A DNA stretch of 64,000 nucleotides from Methylobacterium sp. 10. GTDB taxonomy: Bacteria > Pseudomonadota > Alphaproteobacteria > Rhizobiales > Beijerinckiaceae. The DNA lies in assembly GCF_000519085.1 (NCBI RefSeq), contig NZ_KI912577.1, positions 3,838,035 through 3,902,034 of the forward strand, given 5' to 3'. A program made the position numbers and the translations under genes. The notes beneath the pieces were generated by a model, which ran no database searches, was not told the DNA's origin, and saw nothing but the letters and a program-made list of their open reading frames with translations. Positions 13,821 to 22,227 of the stretch are shown here, piece after piece; within the stretch, counting starts at the first letter, position 1, and every line of letters starts with the position of its first letter.

Positions 13821-16136
13821 TTGCGCCGTCCTGCCTTGCGTAAAGATCGCCTCATGCCCCGCTCGCAGCAGACCGTTTCCTCGATCGAACCGATCCCGCA
13901 GCGGGACGAGGGGCTTGGCCTGTCCCAGCTGTTCGGGGTGCTGGCGCGATCCTGGCGCTGGATCGTCCTTCCCACGGTGGCGGCGGGGATCGGGGCCATC
14001 GTCTTCGTACAGGTCGTTCCGCCCCGCTACACCGGCGAGGCCAAGATCCTGCTGGAGAGCCGCGATGCGAGCTTCGCCCGGACCGCGCAGGAGCGCGGCG
14101 AACAGCCCCTGGCCATCGACGAACAGGCGGTGGCGAGCCAGGTCCAGGTGGTGATGTCCCGGGATATCGCGCGCGAGGCGATCCGCCGCCTGAAGCTCGT
14201 GGGCAATGCCGAATTCGATCCCGAAGTCGACGGCATCGGTCCGGTCCAGCGCGTCCTGATGATGATCGGGCTCGGCAGGAACCCGATGGAGCGAGCGCCC
14301 GAGGACCGGGTGCTCGAGACCTATTTCGACCGGCTCCTGGTCTACCCGGCCGGCAAGTCCCGCATCCTGACGGTCGAGTTCCGCTCGCGCGATCCGGACC
14401 TCGCGGCCAAGGCCGCCAACACCATCGCGGAACTCTACATCGCCTCCCTGGAATCGGCGAAGGTGGACACCGCCCGCTACGCGTCGACCTGGCTCGGCGG
14501 CAACATCGACACCCTGCGCACCCGCGTGTCCGAGGCCGAGGCGAAGGTGGAGACCTTTCGCGCCCGCAACGGCCTGATCAGCGGCGGTGGCGGCACCACC
14601 AGCCAACCTCTGGGCACCCAGCAGCTCAGCGAATTGTCGACCCAGCTGTCCCAGGCTCGCACGGTCAAGGCCGATCTCACGAGCCGGGCCAAGCTCATCC
14701 GCGAGATGATCAAGGACGGCCGCGCCTTCGAAATCCCGGATGTCGCCAATAACGAGGTCATCCGCCGCACGGTGGAGCAGCGCATCACCCTGCGCGGGCA
14801 GCTCGCCCTCGAATCTCGGACGCTGATGCCGGCCCATCCCCGCATCAAGGAGCTGACCGCTCAGATCGGCGACCTGGACGCGCAGATCAAGGCCACCGCC
14901 GACCGGGTGGTGCGGACGATGGAGAACGACGCCCGTATCGCTGAGGCCCGGGTCGAGAGCCTGAACGCCGCCGTCGACGCGCAGCGCGAGGTCGTCTCGA
15001 AGGGCAATTCCAGCGAGGTCCAGTTGCGCGCCCTCGAGCGCGAGGCCAAGGCCCAACGCGACCAGCTCGAATCCTACCTCTCGCGCTATCGCGAGGCTTC
15101 GGCCCGCGATGCCGAGAGCGCGGCCCCCGCCGATGCCCGCGTGGTCTCCCGCGCCGTGGTGCCCCAGATCCCGTCCTTCCCGAAGAAGCTGCCCATCGTC
15201 GCCCTCGCTCTCGTGATGGCGATGCTGCTGTCCAGCGGCGGGGTGGCGGCGCGTCATCTCCTCCGCGATCCCGACGAGACCCGCCGCCGCGGGACCGGAC
15301 CGGACGATCGGGCCCCCGAACCCGCCCCCTTCGCCTTCCCGGAAGCCTCCGTGGCCCTGTCGCGCACCGGCACCGCCGCCGCCCTCTACGAGGCGCCGTT
15401 GATCGCCCGCGTCGTCGTCCCCCTCGTCGCCGCTGCTCCCGTCTCCGTCCCGGAGGCCGCACCGCTTACGGTGCGGGAGGATACGGAAGGGGCGGCCGGG
15501 GAAGCGGGCCCGACGGCGGTCCCGAGCTACGATCTCCACGCCCTCACCCGTCGCCTCCGCGAGCGCATCGGCCGCAATGGTGGAAGCCTCCTCATTGCGG
15601 AGACCGACACGGACGCCGACCGGCAACTTGCCCGGATCCTGGCGGAGGCATTGGCCGCGAGCGGGCGCGTCCTTCTGGTGGACGTCAACGGCCCGGCCTC
15701 TCCCTCGGACGATGCCGGCCTCACCGACCTCGTGGCGGGCGAAGCGGCCTTCCTCGACGTGATCCGGTCGGTGCCCTCGGTGCGCAGGCTTCACGCCATC
15801 CCGCGCGGCTTCGTCGATTGCGACATCCTCACGGATGAGCCGGAGGCCCTGGCCATCGCCCTCGATGCCCTAGCCCAGAGCTACGACTGGGTCGTCTATC
15901 AGTTGGGTGGGGCCCAGTCCGATGCGGCACGCGACCTGCTGGCGGCCATGGCGGGCCGGATGAACGCCATCGTCATCGCCTCCGACAAGTCGCCCGAGGA
16001 TCCCGAACTCGTCTCGCTCTACGGCCTGGCCGACCAGGAGGGATCCGGCTCGGTCCTCGTCGCCGGGGAGCAGACCGCGAACGAACACGACGATGCGGGA
16101 AAGCCGGGGGCCGGCGCAAGACTTTCGGCGGCCTAA
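13821..16136 (+). CDS. Wzz/Wzc-type polysaccharide co-polymerase with degenerate kinase domain
   Basis: 771 residues from TTG 13821, chosen for the strong GGGAGG site; ATG 13854 is the alternative. A Wzz domain follows the first membrane segment (WIVLPTVAAGIGAIVFVQVVPPRYTGEAKILLE). Long coiled-coil segments span residues ~200-450 (RVSEAEAKVETFRARNGLI, LEREAKAQRDQLESYLSRYREA), then comes a second membrane segment (KLPIVALALVMAMLLSSGGV). A C-terminal domain of ~200 residues keeps the Rossmann pattern and VLLVDVNG of tyrosine autokinases. Where the Walker A loop should be it reads LIAETDTDADRQLARIL, with no GK[ST], and there is no Tyr-rich tail. It should control chain length and export with the lipoprotein at 13099. 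Confidence 0.82.
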   Translation: MRRPALRKDRLMPRSQQTVSSIEPIPQRDEGLGLSQLFGVLARSWRWIVLPTVAAGIGAIVFVQVVPPRYTGEAKILLESRDASFARTAQERGEQPLAIDEQAVASQVQVVMSRDIAREAIRRLKLVGNAEFDPEVDGIGPVQRVLMMIGLGRNPMERAPEDRVLETYFDRLLVYPAGKSRILTVEFRSRDPDLAAKAANTIAELYIASLESAKVDTARYASTWLGGNIDTLRTRVSEAEAKVETFRARNGLISGGGGTTSQPLGTQQLSELSTQLSQARTVKADLTSRAKLIREMIKDGRAFEIPDVANNEVIRRTVEQRITLRGQLALESRTLMPAHPRIKELTAQIGDLDAQIKATADRVVRTMENDARIAEARVESLNAAVDAQREVVSKGNSSEVQLRALEREAKAQRDQLESYLSRYREASARDAESAAPADARVVSRAVVPQIPSFPKKLPIVALALVMAMLLSSGGVAARHLLRDPDETRRRGTGPDDRAPEPAPFAFPEASVALSRTGTAAALYEAPLIARVVVPLVAAAPVSVPEAAPLTVREDTEGAAGEAGPTAVPSYDLHALTRRLRERIGRNGGSLLIAETDTDADRQLARILAEALAASGRVLLVDVNGPASPSDDAGLTDLVAGEAAFLDVIRSVPSVRRLHAIPRGFVDCDILTDEPEALAIALDALAQSYDWVVYQLGGAQSDAARDLLAAMAGRMNAIVIASDKSPEDPELVSLYGLADQEGSGSVLVAGEQTANEHDDAGKPGAGARLSAA

Positions 16137-16154
16137 AGGCTTTCGGCGGCCTAA
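16122..16154 (+). repeat. Tandem 18-base duplication over the stop codon
   Basis: The 15-base block CTTTCGGCGGCCTAA occurs at 16122-16136, where its last three bases are the stop codon, and again at 16140-16154 with an 18-base period. The second copy is untranslated. Confidence 0.8.
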
Positions 16155-16183
16155 GCGAGGGGCCTCCGCCTCGACCCGTTGCC

Positions 16184-17449
16184 TCAGGTATGCCCCTCGC
16201 CGGCGGGCCGGCCATGGCGGGCCGAGCGTCGGATCGCCCTCTGAACCGTCTTCGCCCAGCGCGCCAGTCGCTCGCTCCGCTTGATCCGGCGCTTGAGGCG
16301 GGTGGCGGCCATGGCCGGAACGGCGAAGAAATGGCCGCGCAGGGTGACGGCGATGGTCACCTCGCCGAGCTGAATCGTCTCGTCGCAGATATTGGCCTTG
16401 TAGCGGGCCTCCCCGACGCCGAGATCGAAGCTGCGACGACCGCGCTCGGTCTGATCGCGGATGAGGTGCTGCAGCAGGATGTCGCCGGGGCTCGACCGTC
16501 CGACGACGGGATCCTGGTCGAAGGAGGTCATCATGCCGCTGTAGCGCGCGTCGCTGACCGCACCGGCGAAGGTCGCGAAGACTCGCCCATCGTTGCACGC
16601 CACCAGGGCGGAGACCTCGATCGCGGCGCCCCGGACTTCGTTCTGATCGTCCTGCCGGCAGGCGCCGGTGGCGATGAAGCGGCGGATCCCCTCGTCGGCA
16701 TAGGGATTGGCGATGTCCATGGCGGCGAAGCGCGAGGCCTTCTGCGCGAAGAAGGCGGAGAGGTAGGTCTTCACCTCCTCGGCATTCGAGGCCACGCGAT
16801 ACTCCACGGGGCCGAAGGCCTCGATCAGCTTCCTCTCCTTCGAGCGCACCTTCTTGCGCGCATCGGCGCTGAAGACGCGCTTGGCGGTGGTCTCGGGGTC
16901 GGGACCGAGGATCAGGCCGTAGGCGTCGCTCACCGCCGGCGCGGCGTGAAGGCTCAACGGATTGGCGGCGCCGTCCCAGAAGCGGGGCTGATGTCCGAGC
17001 AGATAGACGTCGATCCCGGCCTCGTGTCCGACGAGGCGCAGCAGGCCGACGAGATCCTCCGCGCGCATGGCCGCCGCCTCGCGGGAGGCGAACATCGGCA
17101 TGTGGTAGTTCGCGTGCTTGCAGCCGATCACCCGCGCCACGCGAACGCCGCGCTCGCGCGCCACTTGCAGCGGCAGGATCACGCGGGGCCGTCCGCCGGG
17201 ATCGCGCAGCACGATGACCCGCAGGGAGGCGTCCTGCTCCGCCGGGGTGCAGCCGAGCTTGGCCGAGACGAAGGCCGAGACCCAGTCGAATCTCTGATAG
17301 GGGGTCGACAGCGCGGCGGGGTCGCTCTCCACGCTCCGCCACAGAGCCTCGACGCTGGCCAGGTCGCGAAACACCTCCGGAACCAGCTGCCCTCGGACGC
17401 GCTCCTGAATCATACCCGCTCCGGTGAGATCGTGAACAAGAACCGCCAT
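16184..17449 (-). CDS. CelD/BcsL-type GNAT acetyltransferase
   Basis: 421 residues from ATG 17449; a GTG at 17452 gives one more. The first half has the CelD pattern TPYQRFDWVSAFV...LRVIVLRDPGGRPRVILPLQVARERGVRVARVIGC. The second half is the acetyltransferase fold with KKVRSKERKLIEAFGPVEYRVA, SALVACNDGRVFATFAGAV and RRSFDLGVGEARYKANICDE. The last motif, DLGxGExxYK, is typical of this family. These enzymes are encoded in cellulose and exopolysaccharide loci and are thought to acetylate the polymer or precursor. It converges with the Wzz-like gene and has a basic C-terminus. Confidence 0.8.
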   Translation of the reverse strand: MAVLVHDLTGAGMIQERVRGQLVPEVFRDLASVEALWRSVESDPAALSTPYQRFDWVSAFVSAKLGCTPAEQDASLRVIVLRDPGGRPRVILPLQVARERGVRVARVIGCKHANYHMPMFASREAAAMRAEDLVGLLRLVGHEAGIDVYLLGHQPRFWDGAANPLSLHAAPAVSDAYGLILGPDPETTAKRVFSADARKKVRSKERKLIEAFGPVEYRVASNAEEVKTYLSAFFAQKASRFAAMDIANPYADEGIRRFIATGACRQDDQNEVRGAAIEVSALVACNDGRVFATFAGAVSDARYSGMMTSFDQDPVVGRSSPGDILLQHLIRDQTERGRRSFDLGVGEARYKANICDETIQLGEVTIAVTLRGHFFAVPAMAATRLKRRIKRSERLARWAKTVQRAIRRSARHGRPAGEGHT

Positions 17450-17636
17450 CACCGCTCCCTGGCACGGCTCCGCGAGCGCGGCGCACGAGCATCCATCGTC
17501 GAGTACCTATCCCTCCGGCGTCTTAAGCGCCGGTGACGATGGGAAACGGCAGGGCATCATCTCGCGATGTGGGTAACGAAACCTTGCGGGTTGGTGTTCG
17601 AGTGTACGCCTGTTCCGCTCCTCTCCGGTGACGCCC

Positions 17637-18701
17637 ATGCCCGCGCCCGAGTTCCGTCACCGCCTGTTCGATGCGGGTTTTCGCGCCATCGCCGCTTCGG
17701 GGGCCGACCGTTGGCTGAAGCGCGTTGCGCAAGGGCGCGGCCTGATCCTGACCTTCCACCACGTCGACCCGGCCCCCGCGAGGGCCTACGCCCCCAACGG
17801 TATTCTCTCGATCACGCCCGACTTCCTCGACGCGGTGCTGGTCACGCTGGACGCGAAGGGGTTCGACGTGATCGGCCTCGATTCCGTGCCCGAGCGGCTC
17901 GCCCGGCCCGGCGGAGACAGGCCCTTCGCCGTCCTGACCTTCGACGACGGCTACCGGGACAACGCCCGCCACGCCGCTCCCATTCTGATGCGGCATCGCG
18001 TTCCCTGGACACTGTTCGTCACGAGCGATTTCGCCGAGGGGAGGGGCCGCCTGTGGTGGATCGAGCTCGAACGCGCGATCGCTCGCCTCGACCGGGTGAG
18101 GGTGCGTCTGGACGAGGCCCCGCCCCTCGATCTGCCCGCCACCACGGCTGAGGAAAAGATGGCGGCCTTCGCCGCACTCTACCGGCACCTGCGCACCGGT
18201 TCGGAGGAGCGCCTGCTCGCCACCATCGCCGATCTCTGCGGCGAGGCCGGCATCGGAATCGGGCGGGTGGCGGAGGAACTCTGCCTGTCCTGGGGGGAGT
18301 TGCGCGATCTGGCGGCTGATCCCGCATTGTCGATCGGAGCCCATACCATCGGCCATCCCATGCTGGCGAAACACGGGGAGGCGCGGGTACGCCGGGAGAT
18401 CGGGGAGGGCAGGGCGCGGATCGCGCGGGAGATCGGACGGCCGGTGCGACACCTGTCCTATCCGGTGGGCGATCCGACCTCGGCCGGGGGGCGGGAATTC
18501 GGAATCGCCCGCGAGGCCGGGTTCGACACGGCCGTGACGACCCGCCCCGGCCATCTCTTCCCCGGCCATGCCGGCCATCTCCATGCCCTGCCGCGGGTCT
18601 CGGTGAATGGGCTGCATCAATCGAAGCCGGCGCTCTCCGCGCTGCTGTCGGGCGTTCCGTTCCTCGCCTGGAATCGCGGGCGGCGGCTCAATGTCGAGTG
18701 A
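17637..18701 (+). CDS. Polysaccharide deacetylase (NodB-type)
   Basis: 354 residues from ATG 17637; a GTG at 17628 is in frame. The core has GLILTFHHVDP, then the catalytic/metal motif FAVLTFDDGYRDN near residue 100, where the DD pair gives the base and metal ligand. The second metal motif SIGAHTIGHPML is near residue 230, where the two His bind metal. RHLSYPVGDP follows. It removes N- or O-acetyl groups from a polysaccharide in the periplasm or cytoplasm; no signal peptide is obvious. Next to a CelD acetyltransferase, it probably modifies the same exopolymer. Confidence 0.87.
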   Translation: MPAPEFRHRLFDAGFRAIAASGADRWLKRVAQGRGLILTFHHVDPAPARAYAPNGILSITPDFLDAVLVTLDAKGFDVIGLDSVPERLARPGGDRPFAVLTFDDGYRDNARHAAPILMRHRVPWTLFVTSDFAEGRGRLWWIELERAIARLDRVRVRLDEAPPLDLPATTAEEKMAAFAALYRHLRTGSEERLLATIADLCGEAGIGIGRVAEELCLSWGELRDLAADPALSIGAHTIGHPMLAKHGEARVRREIGEGRARIAREIGRPVRHLSYPVGDPTSAGGREFGIAREAGFDTAVTTRPGHLFPGHAGHLHALPRVSVNGLHQSKPALSALLSGVPFLAWNRGRRLNVE

Positions 18702-18742
18702 GCCCGGCCCAGCAGGTTCGCGTAGGCAAGCCGACGCTTCAC

Positions 18743-18814
18743 CCTGCTTGGCTCTTTGATGTGTCGCAGGTTTTCATCTCAGAACCGGAGGCCACGTCTG
18801 CGAAACCTGCTTAG
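18743..18814 (+). repeat. Dispersed repeat, copy 1
   Basis: This block aligns with the reverse complement of 50553-50626. Shared stretches are CTGCTTGG, TTTGA-GTGTCGCAGGTTTT, AACCGG-G-CCAC and GCGAAA-CTGCT-AG. Internally GCAGGTTT (18766-18773) is inverted as AAACCTGC (18803-18810). It lies between convergent genes and its last bases overlap the stop codon of the reverse gene at 18811. Confidence 0.7.
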
Positions 18815-19224
18815 TGCCGGCGGCGGCGGCGGTAGGACGAGCGGCCCTCGCTTCCACCGACGGTGAAGCTGGCGCTCTGGCGGCCGTGGCGGGTGTAGCG
18901 CCCGCGCCTGCCGCGCTGGCCCTTGCCAGCCTCCTGCACAGGCTCGTCGGCCATGGGCAGGGATTCGGTGCTGACCGGTGGCACGGCGGCGAGTGCGGTG
19001 GCCACGGAAGAGGAGGCCGATCCGCCGTCGCTGCCCCCGCCTCCGACATTCCTCGCGGCCGGTCCGAACATCGCGAGGCACTGGTTGTAGGCGAGGTCGT
19101 TCTTGAGGCGCTCGCATTCCGCCATCGAGCGGGGCGCACTCTGCGCCGAAGCCTGGGTGGCGAGAACCGGGAGTGCGGCGCAGCCGAAGCCTACGAGCAG
19201 GAAGGACACGAGGAATCGGTTCAT
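18811..19224 (-). CDS. Small exported protein with basic C-terminus, unknown
   Basis: 137 residues from ATG 19224. The signal peptide (FLVSFLLVGFGCAALPVLATQASAQ) is clear. The mature part starts SAPRSMAECERLKNDLAYNQCLAMFGPAARN, a Cys pair nine residues apart in a short helical module seen in small alphaproteobacterial exported proteins. A Gly/Ser-rich linker follows, and then a very basic tail with RGRRGRYTRHGRQ and a final run of arginines. Function is not recognised; the tail could bind polyanions. The stop codon overlaps a dispersed repeat. Confidence 0.6.
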   Translation of the reverse strand: MNRFLVSFLLVGFGCAALPVLATQASAQSAPRSMAECERLKNDLAYNQCLAMFGPAARNVGGGGSDGGSASSSVATALAAVPPVSTESLPMADEPVQEAGKGQRGRRGRYTRHGRQSASFTVGGSEGRSSYRRRRRH

Positions 19225-19327
19225 GAAGCGGCGGATCTCGGCCTGGGGCTGGCGGAACATTCAAGCGTGCCCAAGCCTGTGACGGCCGAGTGCGGCGAAA
19301 TCCCGGCGTCGGGCGAAATCTTGGTTC

Positions 19328-19546
19328 TCAGCTCTCGCCGTCGACGTCCTTTCGCTCCATCCAGCGGATCAGCGGCATCAGCGGAAAGATCCAGGCGATG
19401 CCGAGGAAGGCGTAGAGGACCGCCTGCACGGCCGGGGGCGTCTGCGAGATGCGGCTATCGGCCAAGGCCATGGCAAGGGGCGCGTAGAGCGCCACGAAGG
19501 CGAGCATGCCGATCGTGCCGAGCAGCGTGCGGGTGCGGCGGCGCAT
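19328..19546 (-). CDS. DUF2842-family small membrane protein
   Basis: 72 residues from ATG 19546. Two membrane segments (LLGTIGMLAFVALYAPLAMALA and AVLYAFLGIAWIFPLMPLIRWM) follow a basic RRRTRTL start. The LPLMPLIRWM-like ending is characteristic of DUF2842, a family common in alphaproteobacteria and often encoded beside heme A synthase, as here (divergent ctaA). The function is unknown; a link with cytochrome oxidase assembly is suggested only by position. Confidence 0.7.
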   Translation of the reverse strand: MRRRTRTLLGTIGMLAFVALYAPLAMALADSRISQTPPAVQAVLYAFLGIAWIFPLMPLIRWMERKDVDGES

Positions 19547-19769
19547 GGGCGCTCTCCTGTACATGGGCCTTTGGCAAGGGCCTTCTCCCCGGCGGCAGGT
19601 CCGCCGGGGTTAGGCCGACCGCCCCGGCAAGGCAATTGCCGCTCGCGCCGCATCCAAGCCCTCTGCGGCCCTGGGCGACGTTGCCCCCGTGGCCGCGCAT
19701 GCGTAACGCAGGGTGGCAAGGCACGGGAAACCCGCGCCGATCCCGACACCACGCGAGCTCCACACCGCG

Positions 19770-20897
19770 ATGCCTTCACGCGATACCACCCCGACCGCGC
19801 CGGTCCGTTCCATGAACCCGGTGCGCATCTGGCTCTACACGCTGGCCATCCTCGTCGTGGCCATGGTCGCCGTCGGCGGTGCCACCCGCCTGACGGGATC
19901 GGGATTGTCGATCACCGAATGGCGGCCGGTGACGGGCGTGGTCCCCCCGGTTTCCGAACAGGCCTGGGCCGCCGAGTTCGACAAGTACAAGGACACGCCG
20001 CAATACCGTATCCTCAACCAGGGTATGGGGTTGTCGGACTTCAAGGTCATCTATGCCTGGGAATGGGGCCACCGCCTGCTCGGGCGAATCCTCGGGCTCG
20101 CCTTCTTCGTACCGCTCCTGATGTTCTGGTGGCGCGGCCTCGTCGACCGGCGCCTCGGATACGGGCTCCTCGCCCTCGGCGCCCTCGGCGGTCTTCAAGG
20201 CGCCATCGGCTGGATCATGGTCGCTTCCGGGCTCCAGCCGGGGATGACGGCGGTGGCGCCCCTCAAGCTCGCCCTCCACCTCACCACGGCAAGCTTGATC
20301 CTGGCTGGGCTCGTCTGGCTGGCGGCCGGGCTGCGGTCCGGCCCGTCCGAGCCCGCACCGGAGCGCCTGCGGATCACGGCGGCCCTGCTGCCGATCCTCG
20401 TCCTGATCCAGATCGGTCTCGGCGGCCTCGTCGCCGGATCGAAGGCCGGGCTCGTGCACAACACCTGGCCCGACATGGACGGCGTCCTCGTGCCGGGGGC
20501 GTCCGAATTGTTCGCCGTCAGCCCGTGGATCGAGAACTTCGTCGACAATGTCACTCTGGTTCAGTTCAACCACCGCCTGATGGCTTATCTCCTCCTCGCG
20601 GCAGCGCTGTTCCATGCTGTCGATGCGAGCAGGCGGCTTCCCGCGAGCGGCACGGCCCGCCGCGCCGTGGGCATCGCGGGCCTGACCCTGGCGCAGGCAG
20701 GGTTGGGCATCGTGACGCTCCTGCTGGCGGTGCCCCTCTGGGCGGGCCTCGCCCATCAGGTCTTCGCGATGGCGGTTCTGATGATGGCGACCGTTCATGC
20801 CCGGCTCAGCCGCGGGGCAGCCCAGCGCACCCTGGCATCTCCCGCCGGTGCCACGGCCGCCTTCGGTTTCGAAGACATGATGGGCCGACGCGCCTAA
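19770..20897 (+). CDS. ctaA: Heme A synthase (COX15/CtaA type)
   Basis: 375 residues from ATG 19770; a GTG at 19713 is in frame but would add polar sequence. It has eight membrane segments. The first contains VAMVAVGGATRLTGSGLSITEWRPVTG, a hallmark of the COX15 family. Four conserved heme-ligand histidines are visible: WEWGHRLLGR, LKLALHLTTA, QFNHRLMAY and GLAHQVFAM. The enzyme oxidises heme O to heme A in the inner membrane for aa3-type cytochrome oxidase. No oxidase subunit gene is in the window. Confidence 0.93.
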   Translation: MPSRDTTPTAPVRSMNPVRIWLYTLAILVVAMVAVGGATRLTGSGLSITEWRPVTGVVPPVSEQAWAAEFDKYKDTPQYRILNQGMGLSDFKVIYAWEWGHRLLGRILGLAFFVPLLMFWWRGLVDRRLGYGLLALGALGGLQGAIGWIMVASGLQPGMTAVAPLKLALHLTTASLILAGLVWLAAGLRSGPSEPAPERLRITAALLPILVLIQIGLGGLVAGSKAGLVHNTWPDMDGVLVPGASELFAVSPWIENFVDNVTLVQFNHRLMAYLLLAAALFHAVDASRRLPASGTARRAVGIAGLTLAQAGLGIVTLLLAVPLWAGLAHQVFAMAVLMMATVHARLSRGAAQRTLASPAGATAAFGFEDMMGRRA

Positions 20898-21201
20898 TCC
20901 CCTTCGGGATAGGCGTATTGGAGGACGTCCGAGGGGGGCATTTCCCGCCCCTGATTTCCGGATCTCGTCGGCGTGTCAGCTGTTGCATCGCACAGACCGC
21001 TTCGCCGCGATGCCCGATAGCGAGTGCGGATTGGCCGGATGCTTGCACCCTGTCGGTCGACATCGGCGAGCGTGCCCCTCGGCCATATTTTGTTGCGTTG
21101 CAGCGAAACTAAGCTGGGGGTCGTGCCGTTAGCCGATGTGTCGATGTCGCCGCGAGAGCGGCGTCCGGCAATGTCTCGCCACAACCGAAAGGCCGTCCAG
21201 C
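20898..21201. other. Intergenic region, 304 bases
   Basis: Nothing recognisable was found between ctaA and the next small gene. GC content is ordinary and no strong hairpin or promoter stands out. Confidence 0.3.
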
Positions 21202-21390
21202 ATGCACGACCAACGCCTCGTGTCGGAAGAGCAGGTACTCGTTGAGCGCGACCAGACGGCACGCGAAGGCGCCGTCGCGGAGGGGACGCGCCATGCGCGA
21301 ACCCGGAAGGTCGTCGTCGGTCTCACGGGACTCCTCGGAGCGGCCTGGGCCGTCGTCCTCGCGAGCCGCTTTACGACGTTCTCTTTCTGA
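21202..21390 (+). CDS. Possible 62-residue membrane-anchored protein
   Basis: ATG 21202 has GAAAGG ending ten bases upstream. The product has an acidic/polar N-terminus (MHDQRLVSEEQVLVERDQTA), a basic RHARTRK patch and one C-terminal membrane segment (VVVGLTGLLGAAWAVVLASR). This is a plausible tail-anchored small protein, but no homologue is recognised and coding status is uncertain. Confidence 0.4.
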   Translation: MHDQRLVSEEQVLVERDQTAREGAVAEGTRHARTRKVVVGLTGLLGAAWAVVLASRFTTFSF

Positions 21391-21526
21391 GGATCCCCTT
21401 ACCGGGAAAATGCGCAGGAATCCTGTAGGCGGCGGTTCACGATGCGCGCCGCCTGCGCAGTTCGAACAGGGAACGAGTCCGGCCCTTCGGCGCTTAAGCT
21501 TGGGTCATGATAGTTCGGAGTCAGCG

Positions 21527-22207
21527 ATGTTTCTGGCTGAGGACGGTAGACCCATCGGACTGAGCTGGAACTACACGCGCAAGGAATTGATGGCGGATGC
21601 CGCCATCCATATCGCCGGCATCGTCTTCGGCGTCGCGGGCGCCATCGCCATCGTCATCCTCGCGGCGATGGCGCCGCTGGATTTGACAGAACGCGCGGGA
21701 GTGGTGGTCTACGCCGCCGCCCTGGTCTCGATGCTCGGTGTCTCGGCCACCTACAACATGTGGCCGGTCGGCCGCCGGAAGTGGATCCTGCGCCGGGCCG
21801 ACCACGCCATCATCTACCTCATGATCGCGGGCACCTATACGCCTCTCGTCGCCCTGGTCGGACGCGGATCGACGGCCTGGATCCTGCTCGCCTTCATCTG
21901 GGTTCTGGCGGGAATCGGCATCGCCCTGAAGCTTCTCCTGCCCGGCCGTTTCGACCGGGCCGCCATCGGCCTCTACCTGCTCCTCGGATGGAGCGGCGTG
22001 GCCACCTACGAATCGGTGATCGGAGCGCTCAAGCCGGACGCTCTCTGGCTCCTAGCCGTTGGCGGCGTGCTGTACTCGCTAGGAATCATCTTCCACGTCT
22101 GGCGCAGCCTGCCGTACCAGAACGCCATCTGGCACGCCTTCGTCCTCGCCGCGACGGCCTGCCATTACGGCACCGTCCTCACCAGCGTCATCGATACGGG
22201 CCTGTAG
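21527..22207 (+). CDS. Hemolysin III / PAQR-family membrane protein
   Basis: 226 residues. ATG 21527 is followed by ELMADAAIHIAGIVFGV, where the His in the first membrane segment is a family hallmark. Seven hydrophobic segments are seen. The conserved motifs S-A-T-Y-N (SATYNMW), RRADHAIIYLMIAGTYTP and the C-terminal WHAFVLAATACHY supply the Ser, Asp and His residues that form the zinc site of PAQR proteins. Bacterial members (YqfA/HlyIII) are inner-membrane proteins with proposed hydrolase activity; the haemolysin name is historical. It converges with the GH25 gene. Confidence 0.88.
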   Translation: MFLAEDGRPIGLSWNYTRKELMADAAIHIAGIVFGVAGAIAIVILAAMAPLDLTERAGVVVYAAALVSMLGVSATYNMWPVGRRKWILRRADHAIIYLMIAGTYTPLVALVGRGSTAWILLAFIWVLAGIGIALKLLLPGRFDRAAIGLYLLLGWSGVATYESVIGALKPDALWLLAVGGVLYSLGIIFHVWRSLPYQNAIWHAFVLAATACHYGTVLTSVIDTGL

Positions 22208-22227
22208 CGGCGGCCTCCACGCCCCGC

